A DNA stretch of 64,000 bases from Cucumis sativus (lineage: Eukaryota; Streptophyta; Magnoliopsida; Cucurbitales; Cucurbitaceae). This document shows, in pieces, positions 11,374-22,091 of the stretch. The stretch is taken from the NCBI RefSeq assembly GCF_000004075.3, contig NC_026657.2, positions 26,568,408 to 26,632,407 on the forward strand, read 5' to 3'. The notes beneath the pieces were generated by a model. The model ran no database searches, had not been told where the DNA came from, and was given only the letters and a program-made list of their open reading frames with translations. The position numbers and the translations under genes were made by a program. The first letter of the stretch is position 1, and each line of letters starts with the position of its first letter.

Positions 11374-11862
11374 AAGTTGTGTAAAAACCCCTAGGTTTTT
11401 TGTATGACTTTTTGTTGTGTATCCCCCGTAGATGAAGAAGGTGTTGATTATTTATATCCAAAATCATTTCTTCAAAGGGCTAAAAATTCAAATAGCTATT
11501 TAAAAAAAAAAATAGAATAACATCAACTTTGTCTTACACGCGTGTAGCTTTTGACAACTAAAACCTATTTTAAAAAGTTACCGCTTTTAGTATTTCTTCA
11601 CCTACCTTAGTTAGTCTAATTAATTGATTTAGTTACTTTAACCAAACTACTTTCAAAATTTTAAAAGTAGTTAAATAATATATTTATTTTTTAACAATGT
11701 AACTAATCATAAAATTAAAAATTAACAAAATTAAGATAAAAATTAATATGACAGTTGAATTAATTTTAAATAAGGTCGAACAAAAATGAGTAGCTACACT
11801 ATAATAGTTTTTTTATGGGACAGTTAAAGAGTACTTATTCCTACACTAGTTTTCCTTATTGA
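11374..11862. other. AT-rich spacer
   Basis: No gene or repeat was recognised between the hAT-type element and the tandem array. Confidence 0.35.
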
Positions 11863-12236
11863 TATGATCTAAATGATCGTTTACCTAGTCAACATGATTG
11901 CTTATCATGGTCAACAAGATTTGAAGTCATTTTTCCATTGTTTAAAATGAACTACGCGATCATGTGGGTATGATCTAAATCATAGCTTACCTAGTCAACA
12001 CGATTGTTTAGTATGGTCAACACAATTGTTTAGATTTGAAGCCCTTTTTCTATTGTTTAAAAAGAGCTACACAATCGGGTGGATATAATCTAAGTGATCG
12101 TTTACCTCATCAACACGATCATTTAGCATGATCAACACGATTGTTAAGATTTGAAGCCCTATTCCCGTCATTTAAAAAGAACTACATGATCATGTGAATA
12201 TGATGTAAACAATCGCTTACCATAGTCAACCCTAGT
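11863..12236. repeat. Tandem array of about 115-bp units (about 3.3 copies)
   Basis: Units begin TATGATCT/TATAATCT at 11863, 11969, 12084 and 12199 (partial), giving periods of 106, 115 and 115 bp. Each carries TTTACCTAGTCAACACGATTG-like sequence, then GATTTGAAG, then AACTAC..GATCATGTG. Copies have diverged by substitution and small indels. The array abuts the 3' side of the copia remnant and may belong to it. Confidence 0.8.
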
Positions 12237-12392
12237 TACAAATTTATGCGAAGTTTTAGTTATCTTAGCGTGACTACAACATGCACATTTTTCAAATTCA
12301 TGCACATATAACTTTGGAATCCTGTTTAACCTACTCGTGTTTCTAATTAATCTTTTATTCGCACGACAAAGCTTAGCATGTCGAGTATTAAA

Positions 12393-13672
12393 GGAAGATC
12401 ATATGTAATTAGAAGATACATTTTTATCAACATTTAATTTAATGAGTGTCTTGCTAGAGGTGAACTTCAACTCCACTTTTTTTATGCCAGCTACTTTGGT
12501 TGCGTGGTGATCCCCAAGAAGAATATTATTGTCTTTAGTTTTGTTATATTTTTTTAAATAAACTAAGTTCATGGAAGACATGGCATGAAGCACCAGGGTC
12601 TAGCCAATAACCTTTAGACCTTCTGATCACATTTATTTCTATGATCATAGCTACTAAGTTTTCTTTTACGAGGTTTGCCTGCGCAGTAGGATGATTCCTG
12701 TTACTACAGTTCCTAGCTAGATGCCCATGTTGATTACAATTGAACCTTTAGACCTTCTTATCACATTTATTTCTTTGATCATAGCTACTAAGTCTTCTTT
12801 TACCAAGTTTGCCTGCGTAGTAGGATGATTCTCGTTCCTACAGTTCCTAACTAGATGCCCAGGTTGATTACAATTGAAACGCACAATTGGTACCGTACTT
12901 CTGGACTGAGGTTATTATTGATTCTTCTAGTTGTTGGGCCCATGGTTCTGAACCTTTATCTTATTCCCCTTAGACTTCAGGTCTAGTTTCAGAATGACAA
13001 TGGACTTCTTTTTTAGGATCACGTTCACCTCTTCCTCCTTTTGATCATGCTTGTGGGCCTCCTCCTCAATTTTCAGTCGGGTGATTAGACTCTTCAGAGA
13101 GAACTCCTTCATCTTATGCATTAGGGTATTTTTAAAGTCCTTCTACAATGAAGGTAGCTTGTCAATAGTAACAGCAACCTGCAATTGCTCATCTAAAGGC
13201 ATGCCTTCACTAATTATTTTGTGGATAATCTTCTGTAGTTCGTGTGATTGAACTTCTACTTATCTATCGTCAACCATCTGATACCACATGTATCGACTTA
13301 CCGCATACTTCTTGAATCCAACTTCTTCAGTGTCGTACATTTTTTGCAGTCCATTCCAATCTTCCTTCACCGTAGACATAGCACTGTAGTAATTATAGAG
13401 TTCATCAATAAGTCCATTGTATGAGATTATTACAAAAAAAAGTCTAACTATACCCATGTGTTGTGAGCCTGAAGTCGCTTCTCGGTTGGATCGGTCTTTG
13501 GAACTTTTGGCTTTTCGGTAGTGCAGGTAGTGGCAACCTTCTTCAGGGTTAAGAAAAACAACATCTTCTGCTTCCAACATTTGAAGTGGGCTCCTACGAA
13601 GCGAAATGGTGAGTTCAAATCCGAGGTTAGCATGTCAGCTTGGAATAGACCGACCATGGTAGCAAACATGGA
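12393..13672 (-). pseudogene. Ty1/copia retrotransposon gag-protease remnant
   Basis: Reading the minus strand from 13669, the frame gives a copia gag start containing RFVGAHFKCWKQKMLFFLT. It then shifts frame and continues through blocks for YSAMSTVKEDWNGLQKMYDT, IISEGMPLDEQLQVAVTIDK and KEFSLKSLITRLKIEEEA. These are characteristic of copia-type gag (UBN2-like) polyproteins. Further on are a zinc-knuckle remnant (CNQPGHLVRNC, first cysteine replaced by arginine) and a protease-like WLDPGASCHVF, where the usual D(S/T)G reads DPG. Frame changes and the damaged active-site triad show it is dead. No reverse transcriptase or integrase core follows at lower coordinates. Confidence 0.8.
12609..12876 (-). 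repeat. 134-bp tandem duplication covering the copia zinc-knuckle segment
   Basis: Two diverged copies start with AACCTTTAGACCTTCT at 12609 and 12743. Each encodes on the minus strand a segment of the form NCNQ.GHL.RNC followed by NHPT.QANLVKE. The 134-bp period is not a multiple of three, so the duplication shifts frame within the remnant. Confidence 0.8.
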
Positions 13673-14599
13673 CGTCTTAAATTGTTGATGTCGCTTTGCT
13701 AGAAGGCTTCGTTAGAATGACAAAACCTAAAAAACAAAAACTCATTAATTGTTGGGCTGAGTCACGAAACTCACTTTCTTTAAGACGTTTCACGGCTCTA
13801 CTCTAGGTACTAGCAGTTGTTACAACCCCATCGTCCGTAGGATAAAACAATCTTTTTCGTCAGTTAAAATAACACTTGAACCCACTGAATAACAACACTC
13901 AAGATAAATACTTGCTAAGCTCGGGAACTCAAAGATAATAGAGAAATAAATTCTAAAAAAAATTGTACAGAAAGAGGGAAAATGACAGAGAATTGAGATG
14001 AAGGGAAGTTGTTGTGAAAATGAGAGAGAATTGAAAGGAAGGGAAGTTATTGTGTTCTATCAAAAAGATAGGAGGAGAAAGGTTTTATAGTGGAGGAATG
14101 AATGGTAAAGATATAATAAAAGTCCAATGAGTGGCCACAATTAACGGGAAGTGCTTCAACGTTCAAAATGCCAAAAAAGGATCAGGAGAAGTTTACATCG
14201 CCAACATTGACTTTGAATGGAGAACTGACCCATATTTTTGGCACAATATGAAAATATATTTTAACTTTTCACCAACAACTATATATTAAATGAGTGTATA
14301 ACTGGAGAATTTTCCACTTTTCATTTTGCCCTTAGATGTTTTTAAAATCACTATTTCACATGTAATGTTTTCTATTTAACTATCACACTAACCTAAAATA
14401 TCACACATTTTGACGTCATTTCATATATAGAAATCATTTTATAAAATTTTTGAAGGGATTAGAGCTCTTCGTAGCATAAGAATTTAATAGAACCTTAAAC
14501 ACAATTTAATTGCTAATTTGAAATATCACTACAATGTCTAAAAATATATATATATATATATATATATAAAACTCACGTTCAATGCTATCTCTGAATCTA
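13673..14599. other. Probable retrotransposon-derived flank with (TA)n tract
   Basis: This lies upstream, in the minus sense, of the copia gag remnant. No initiator-tRNA primer-binding site could be found. A pure (TA)n microsatellite of about 24 bp sits near 14547-14570. No gene was seen. Confidence 0.4.
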
Positions 14600-16261
14600 T
14601 AATTGATCACCAGTTTGGAGTCAACACCACAACTTGAAGACTCTTCTATCCTCTAAGTGATTGAACTCTGATTGGAAATCAAAGAGAATTCTTTTTCTTC
14701 TGAGATATTACACAGAACTCTGCTATTACAAAATGCACACAGAGAGCGATGCCTTACCAACTTTCATTTTCTTAGGGAGAGATGTTGCTTCCCTTTTCTT
14801 CAAAAGGAGAGATCGGAACACGATATCACTTCCCTTTTCCTTAGTGGGAGAGATATTGGATACGGGAAGCATCTCATGTTCCCTTAATAACTCTTAAGGG
14901 AGTTATTAGTTTAATTTAGTTAATATTAATATTAAAATAAATAAATAAATCATATGATTTAATATGCTAAATTAAATATCATAATTTAATACAAATTTGA
15001 ATCATATTCATATATAATATTTTCTTAGTTTTAATGTGTATCATGAACACATTAAATTTTAATCTATAGTTTTAATTTGAATCTAATTCACACTAAAATA
15101 ATATTTGAACTCATTTAAATATTTTATTATCTGACTAATTAATTTTGAATCATATATCCAAAGTTAAATTTATAAAATAAAGTTTAATTAAAAATATAAA
15201 CTTTATATTATAATATATCACTATACATTATATTATTTTCCTAAGTCAATTTGAACATTTCAAACTACATCCGATATATTATAACCTCATTACCCTTTAC
15301 GAGTTAAGCAAATGATATAATGGACCTACAAATCAGAAGCTACAATAACATGAAATTAATTTACTATACTCATTAACCACGTTAATCATATTCATTAGCT
15401 GTGTACACTCCACTAAAGAGTCATAGTTGAACTCTTCTTATTGTAGATATATTTATGTGTTCATGAATATAGATCAATAACAATAAGTTAGTCCTTCATA
15501 AGTGTTCGTAACACTAGTTGGGTCAAATTGCCGTTTTCTCCTTGGTTACTTCTAGTTCTTAAATATCAGTGCTCTTCTAATGAACAGCTTGTTTATGGTT
15601 CAACTAATAAACAAAAACCCCTCTTGTGCCATAGAGAGAGTATGGTCCTTTGTTTAAGTCCCGAAGACACAATTTTAGGGAACACTCGTCTACTTACCTC
15701 AAAGTCGGGAAGAAGTGAATTTCATATGTGTGATTATGTTTTCAGCTCCCCACTCGATTTTGTCCCCAAAATGATAAACTTATTGAGTTGGCAACTTGGC
15801 CACCCTTACCATACAAATCAAAGGACAACCTCTCGCGAACAGGAGTTCATAATACACTTAAAATTAAGATTAAGTTACCTAAGGCTCCTAATAAAATTGA
15901 AACATAACTAGTTAGTGAAGTTACATCTAGTGATCACTATTTCATAGTTTGGTCTTATGCAAAGTCATTGCATATAATACCCTCACTCCCATGTCACCTA
16001 CACAACGCATTGGATCATTGTGTTTGTATTAAATAGAAGGAGAGTAGTATCCATAGTCTTGCCCAGATAAGGTACCCAACCTTTGTCTCTATATGTTTTA
16101 ATATACCGTTCAAGACTCATCAAATAGCTTAAGATGTTAGTTTATTGAATTTAGGTTATTAAGACAAAACAAATAATCAATAACACTTTATTAAAATTAC
16201 AACAATAACACTTTATTAATAATGACCAACAAACTACACTTTTAAGACATAAAACCTAACA
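14600..16261 (-). mobile_element. Copia-type LTR, minus orientation (solo or truncated)
   Basis: On the minus strand the sequence begins TGTTAGGTTTTATGTCTTAA at 16261. It runs through signals seen in a common cucurbit copia LTR family, including GCATAAGACCAAAC near 15950, and ends in an AT-rich tail around 14.6 kb. A near-palindromic hairpin (TAATAACTC..GAGTTATTA) lies near 14885-14908. The left boundary and target duplication were not resolved: the 5 bp after the right end (ATTAT) were not found at the left. The open frame at 15528-15911 is chance. It may be the 5' LTR of the gag remnant at 12.4-13.7 kb, or an independent solo LTR. Confidence 0.5.
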
Positions 16262-17549
16262 ATTATAACTACAAAAAATTTCAAATAAGAAATACAATTT
16301 TTTTCTACATTTCTTCTTTTATCTCTTCATTTTCAAAATGTTTACCGAAAGATTTTTAGAACGAAGTTTTTGTTTTCTTAGTTGAAGATGGTCTCAATTC
16401 TTTCAATCAAAGTGAGTTTTGTTTTTTTTGTTTTTTTTTAAAGAAAGATAACAAAAAACAAAATTATTGTTAGGTAAATATATGGATTGTGTATCTATGA
16501 AATATACCATATTGAGTTTGGTAGTTCTCCAAATCTTTGCTATAACTAATTACTACCCCCATCCCTTCCATCCCTTTCATTTTTTCGTTCTATATTTTAG
16601 TCTTCTCTTCTTTTTTATTTTCATCTATGAAATCTATTGTTATAGGGTCAACTAATAAAGTTTCATTTATGTAAAGCCGTTTTACATTTTTTTCAATTAA
16701 TAAAATAGGAGACTTTTCTAATTTTAATTCCTAGGGTTACCTTGATATATATATGATTGTTTAGTATTCTAACTGAAATTTCTTAAATGAAATATTTATT
16801 TTATCGTTTGAGATATAATATAATATTAAAGCTGTGATGAAAAATAATTCAATAATACGATATTTTATTCTTTTAAAGAAATTACTATAATAAATTCTGA
16901 GTTCTCTTCTTTTTTTTTTTCGAAAACAAATAGTTTCCATTATAAACTAAGTTGGTTGGGAAAATTAAATATTTAATTAATTAAAAATTTGTAAGATAAA
17001 TTGCTAAAATAGGTTGTTTATCAAATTTGTAAAGGTTAAAATCTTTTAAGATAAATCCTATAATTTGTAGTTTATTATTTAAACTTATAAAATTATGGAT
17101 TTATTTGTTATTGAAAGTTATATAACTAGTTTTCTTTTTTAAAAATAAAAATAAAAATAAATGTGAATCCAAGCAGAGAAAAAAAGAAAAAAAAAGTGGT
17201 GAAGTTATAAAACAATTGGATTTAAATATATAAATTTGGGGGAAAAGGGAGATTTGATAGAATTGAATGAGTTAAAAGATCAATGTTGTTTGGAGGGCAT
17301 TTTCGGAATACTCTTGACCATTTCTATAGCTTTTTATTTGGGCCTTTCTGCTTTAATTGGCCCAATTACACAAATGGCCTAAACTCATCCTTTTTTTTCG
17401 GTAAGATTGATTTAGAAAAAAGAACTAAATTTAATACAAATTTTACAAATTATTAAGAATCTTACAAATTTCTTTAGGTATCAGCAAAGAGCTCTTTGTC
17501 CTTTCTTGTATGAATTGTCACATGTATACTAGTGCATATATTCAATAAT
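16262..17549. other. AT-rich intergenic DNA
   Basis: No coding region or RNA gene was recognised. Three GGCC-containing motifs (GGGCCTTTC, TTGGCCCAA, ATGGCCTAA) occur near 17340-17380, without an adjacent gene. Confidence 0.4.
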
Positions 17550-17845
17550 ATTAGTGCGTATGTTCAATAATACATATACATATTTTTTTTTATGGTTTAC
17601 GATGTTTTGTGATTTTTTCTTTTTGCGTATATATACCAATATATACACATATTATATATTCATTCAGTATTTTTTTATTTCTTACATATATGTATATATG
17701 TTACTGAATAGTTCATTTATGTTTTGTGATTTTTTACGTATATACTATTGCATATATTCAATAATACATACATATATTTTTGTTCTTTATATTTTGTGAT
17801 TTTTTCTTACTGCACTTATATACCACTATATACATAGATTATATA
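17550..17845. repeat. Degenerate AT-rich tandem repeat (three units)
   Basis: The core TTTTGTGATTTTTT recurs near 17605, 17722 and 17792. Each is followed by CGTATATATAC- or CACTTATATACCA-like sequence and linked by ATTCAATAATACATA. Units are of unequal length, roughly 70-115 bp. Confidence 0.6.
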
Positions 17846-17852
17846 TAGGTTG

Positions 17853-19083
17853 GTCCACATTCTATAAACAAATTAATATAAGAATCTTTTATAAAATATA
17901 CACTGTATTATTCAATATATATTATACTTAGGTGGAATATATGAAAAATAATGCAAAATGAAAGAAAGAATAGACGGGGTGAGAGATTAGAAAGTGGGAG
18001 AGAGATCTAGAGGGAAGATTTTTTGAACGAAATAATCAAAATAAATAAAAATTAAGGGAAAATTTTATTATAATATTTTCATAATAGAATTATTTACTTA
18101 CCATATTTTCATACAATATCTAATAAATACAAATATTAATCATGGTCCACTTTCCTTTTTATTTTTTCTATTTTTTAATATATTATTATTAATAAATATG
18201 GGTAAATTAGTCATTTGAGCTTTATATTTGTAAAAAATATTAGTCAATTTAATACATTTTTATAAAATTTAAAAATTTTAGGTCAACCTTGTAATATAGT
18301 ATACAATTTTAGGCTATATGAATTAAAGACCTTTTTCCTAAATAACTCTTCCTTTTCCAAATCGGTTTGGGGATGATTTTGCTGATTGATTTTGCCCTTT
18401 GCAATATACATCAACCGAAGAAGAAGATTATAAACAATAAACTTTCAGAAAAATCGCTTCTTTGGTCCACCACGAAAACCAATTTAGACTACGATATAAA
18501 AATTGGGCAAAAAAAAAAAAAATGCCCAAGTCGAACAAGCGCATGGGCCAAAGCCCAAACCCACCAAAAAAGGGGTCCAACCCACTTAAGATCCATGAAA
18601 ATTCTCTATAAATAAGGGTCTTTAACTAACATACCTAAAATGGTACACCATATTACAAGATTAACCTAATTTTCTTAAATTTTCCAGCAATGTCCTAAAT
18701 TGCACAATATTTTACACAAATATAAGACCTAAATGACCAATATAACCTATCTTTATTAATAACAATAAATTAAAAAATAGAAAAAATGAAAAATGAAAGG
18801 ATCATGATTAATATTTGTATTTATTAGATATCTTATGTAAATATGGTAAGTGATTCATTTTGTTATGGTAATATTATAACACGGATTTTCCCCTTAATTA
18901 TTTTTATTTTGATGATTTTGTTCAAAAAAATCTTTCCTCTCGATCTCTCTCTCTTCGTCCATTCTTTTTTTCGTTTTTCATTGTTTTTCATATATTCTAT
19001 CCAATTATAATATATATTGAATAATACAGTGTATATTTTAGGAATGAAAAGTTATTATATCAATTTGTCTATAGAAGGTGGAC
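17853..19083. mobile_element. Foldback element: about 480-bp inverted-repeat arms around a 250-bp core
   Basis: The left arm (17853 to about 18350) and the reverse complement of the right arm (about 18610-19083) align over nearly their whole length. Shared blocks are GTCCAC.TTCTATA at the ends, ATATACACTGTATTATTCAA, ATCTAATAAATACAAATATT and a GTCAACCTTGTAATATAGT-like stretch near the inner edge. The arms differ by scattered substitutions and small indels, so the element is not recent. The core carries two GGCCCA-type motifs and a TATAAATAAGG box near 18606. No target duplication or transposase was found, so the superfamily is unknown. Confidence 0.75.
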
Positions 19084-19715
19084 TGACGAGGAGAGAAATC
19101 ACGGACGTGAATTATGGTTTAGATAATTTTAAAAATAAAGTAAAAGTTTCATTATTCGAATACGTTGAATATTAATTCTTCACAAAAGACGTCGAATAAT
19201 AAAAGATTGGGGAAAGTATAAGTTGTGAAGAAGAAGAACATCGATGGCTAACTGGTACAGTGATCTTTCGAAGAAAAAAAATTGACAAAAATTTAAGGTT
19301 AGTAAGAATTTATATTTCGCTTTCGAAATACATTAGGGGTATATTTAGTATATTGAAGATAATATCATTTATGCATTATTGAATATATGAAGTAGTAAAT
19401 GAACATAAATGAGAACTTTATATTGTAAGTAGATTGAGAAGAGGAAAAAGATTTTTGGAAATATCAATAAGAGAAACAACATTGACTCAAGTGAGAATTG
19501 TGTTTGAAGAAACGCTAGATAACATAATATGATGCTAAAAAGGTAACATGGCCACGAGAGAGCGTAGTTTATTAATTAAAAAGAGAATCTCAATAACGAA
19601 AACCTTTACGAGGTGAAGAGATCAATTGCTTCAATAATGTGACTACAGAAGAGATAAAATCACATTCTCTAGAACCTTGAAAGAATTAAAAATACAAAAA
19701 CTAATAGAATGTTAA
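19084..19715. other. Intergenic spacer
   Basis: No gene was recognised. The last bases (GCATGATACCA, 19710-19720) resemble the complement of an initiator-methionine-tRNA primer site, but the context is degraded. Confidence 0.3.
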
Positions 19716-20460
19716 GCATGATACCATTAGGATATATGTGCCCTAAAGCTTCCTAGTCAACCCGTTATTATTAATTATACAATATTAATTGAAACATAAA
19801 TAAAAAATTCAAAGGTTATTGTATGTAATCTTGAGTAGTATGTAGTTGACGTATAAGTGGATCATATTCATAAAAGTCTAGAGTATATGGATATGCTTGG
19901 TACCCTATATTCTAGAGACATTATGGATATGACCTACTTTCTAACAGTTACAAATGGTTTGATCTAAATCGTTCATGTGGAGACATGTGAGCGGAAGTAT
20001 CCTATATAAAAAGTATGCATAAGACCAAACCGTTAAATAGTAAATCTTTCTTTGTAAATTTATTAATTGATGAGATTAATATTTCAAAAGGATAATCATG
20101 TGTGTCTCGTCTTTTGATTTGCAAGCATGAGAGTGATCACTTGAGTCATCGACTCAATAAGATCTATTATTTTAGAACTTGACTGAATAGAGAGCTAGAA
20201 ACATAACTTCGCAAGATGAAATTTACGATAAATGAGTAGCTTTAATTACTAACTCCAGAATTTGAACAAGAGGGATCGTCTCACTCTCTTACTAGCTCAA
20301 GAAGAACTTAGTTTATAGTTGAGACATAACAAAGTGTTGATTAGAGAATCAACAATACTTAAAGAAAAAATTAATTAATTAATTTGAATGAGATTGAAAT
20401 CAAAGAGATAATGGAAGAATAAATATTTAAATATTTAAGAGGACCCTTCTGCTAAACTTT
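19716..20460 (+). mobile_element. Copia-type LTR fragment, plus orientation
   Basis: The segment starts near TTAGGATATATGTGCCCTAA and includes TGGTACCCTATATTCTAGAG, ATGGATATGACCTACTTTC and TGCATAAGACCAAACCG, a pattern I associate with copia LTRs of cucurbits. The TGCATAAGACCAAAC block also occurs, inverted, in the LTR at 14.6-16.3 kb. No coding region follows, so it is a fragment or solo LTR. Confidence 0.45.
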
Positions 20461-20554
20461 GTCCATTAGTGATTTAAATTAATTGATTCTTTTCAAACAA
20501 AAACAACTAAAGGAAAAATTTTCATAGAAATTATTAATAAACGAACATAAATAA

Positions 20555-21150
20555 TACTACAACAAATATCACATATAAAAGCAGACGAGACGACAAATAC
20601 TATTGTAGGCCTTCATAACATCTTTTGAGATGCCACAGGCGATGATTATTGAACGTCCTACACTTTCTATTTATTTATTTGTCCACTATAGCAAATGTTG
20701 TAAAAGGTTGATTTCTAATTGCAAATTATCACGTTATGACAACATTTCATAGTGTCGGTCAAACACATTATGGTTTCTCTTTCATAGCATTCTTTATAGC
20801 ATGTAGTAATTGTTATCTAACACGAATTTATAGCATTTTTAGTACGTTGATGAGAGATGTGATTACCACATTATAATGTTAACAATAGCAGGAAACCCAC
20901 ATTATTACAACTATACTATAACATTTTTTATAGCATGTAAAATTATTATTATAACATTTTGATAGCTTATTTCAATGTTATGAAAGAAAAAATAGTATCA
21001 TAGCTTAATTTTTCATCCATTCTCATTTAACAAACTTTTATATTTTATAGCAATGGTGAAATTGCTTTTCTTTATATCCATAACCATTTTATAGCATTGA
21101 GAAACTTCCAAATATTATTTTTCATTGGTATTTGTAGCTTTCTTCACATA
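20555..21150. repeat. Region rich in ATAGCAT motifs, possible decayed DNA transposon
   Basis: TATAGCAT or close variants (ATAGCATTC, ATAGCATGT, ATAACATTT) recur more than ten times between 20690 and 21110. The left edge ACTACAACAAATATCAC is similar to a CACTA terminus lacking its first base. Repeated subterminal motifs fit a CACTA or MULE derivative, but no matching right end or target duplication was identified. Confidence 0.35.
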
Positions 21151-22036
21151 TATATGATAAAAAAGTTATAACGTATAAAATTAAATTATACGAAATATTA
21201 CATATTAATTCCAAAAGTTAATTTAAGCAACATCTTAGAGGCATGAAATACATAATTAATACTAGGCATCAAACTTTGAGGCAATCTTATGTTCATGAGA
21301 TAAGCATTTTTGCTGAATTTTATGAAGCATATGATTTATAAGTATGTCTTATTTAAAATAATCACTCATTCATTATTTCAAATGTTTTTCATTTTTAGGT
21401 ATAGATTGTGATTTTGAACTAATTTAGTGTTATTTGTCTCTTTCATCTTTCAATCTCTTTTGTTGTTATGTACTTTTAATTATTAGACTTTGGATGTGAG
21501 TAAGTTGTGGGAGCTCCAACTATTTTGAGTTTGTTTATATAAGTACTATACATGTTTTTCTCTGTTTGGATCCAAATTAAGAGTTGGTAGTCAAATAAGT
21601 TGTTAATGAGTGTTATAGAGTAAGTGATACTTGTTGACGTCACACTTTCTCTTGGGCTAAGAGAGGAGGTCTTGGATCGAGTGTGACAAGAAGAGCCTAG
21701 AGGAAGCTCAAAGAGGTCATAAAGAGCGTAGCAAAAAAGACTACTGGTACTAATATAAAGCCATAGCAGAAAATCCATGAAAGAGTTAAGCCCAAGCATG
21801 TTAGGTGTTTGGTTGTTGTTTTGGGGTGATGGAGTTGTAGTCGCCTAAAAGTGTAATGGTTTGACAGTTTTCATGGATTAACGAGGTGTTTCTATGAGGC
21901 TAGATATCCATTGCCTAACACCAACTCTATGTAAGCCATCTGAATTACATCAAAGATATGCCAAAAACATTTCATACTACTCTTTACTGCCAATTTTCAT
22001 CTTGACTACTTACTAACTTAAGCTACTAAATAAAAG
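21151..22036. other. Intergenic DNA, nothing identified
   Basis: Contains one 107-codon minus-strand open frame (21476-21799) with no recognisable domain. It is regarded as chance. Confidence 0.3.
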
Positions 22037-22091
22037 ATTACACCTTAACCTTGGCAAAGACTATGCTCTACCACTAAGCTATTTTTGCCAG
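22037..22091 (-). other. tRNA-like / SINE-head remnant
   Basis: The minus strand carries TAGCTTAGTGGTAGAGC (22065-22081), a near-perfect tRNA D-arm/A-box. It is followed at tRNA spacing by CTTTGCCAAGG, which would be a GCC anticodon loop. The expected T-arm GGTTCGA box is not intact, and acceptor stems do not pair. It is best read as a degraded tRNA copy or the head of a tRNA-derived SINE, not a working tRNA gene. Confidence 0.4.

Noticed and set aside
15528..15911. 127-codon open frame in the copia-type LTR
   Set aside because: LTRs of this type are non-coding on this strand and the peptide has no domain.
22037..22091. Functional tRNA-Gly gene
   Set aside because: Only the D-arm and anticodon-like loop are recognisable; the T-arm and acceptor stem are not intact.
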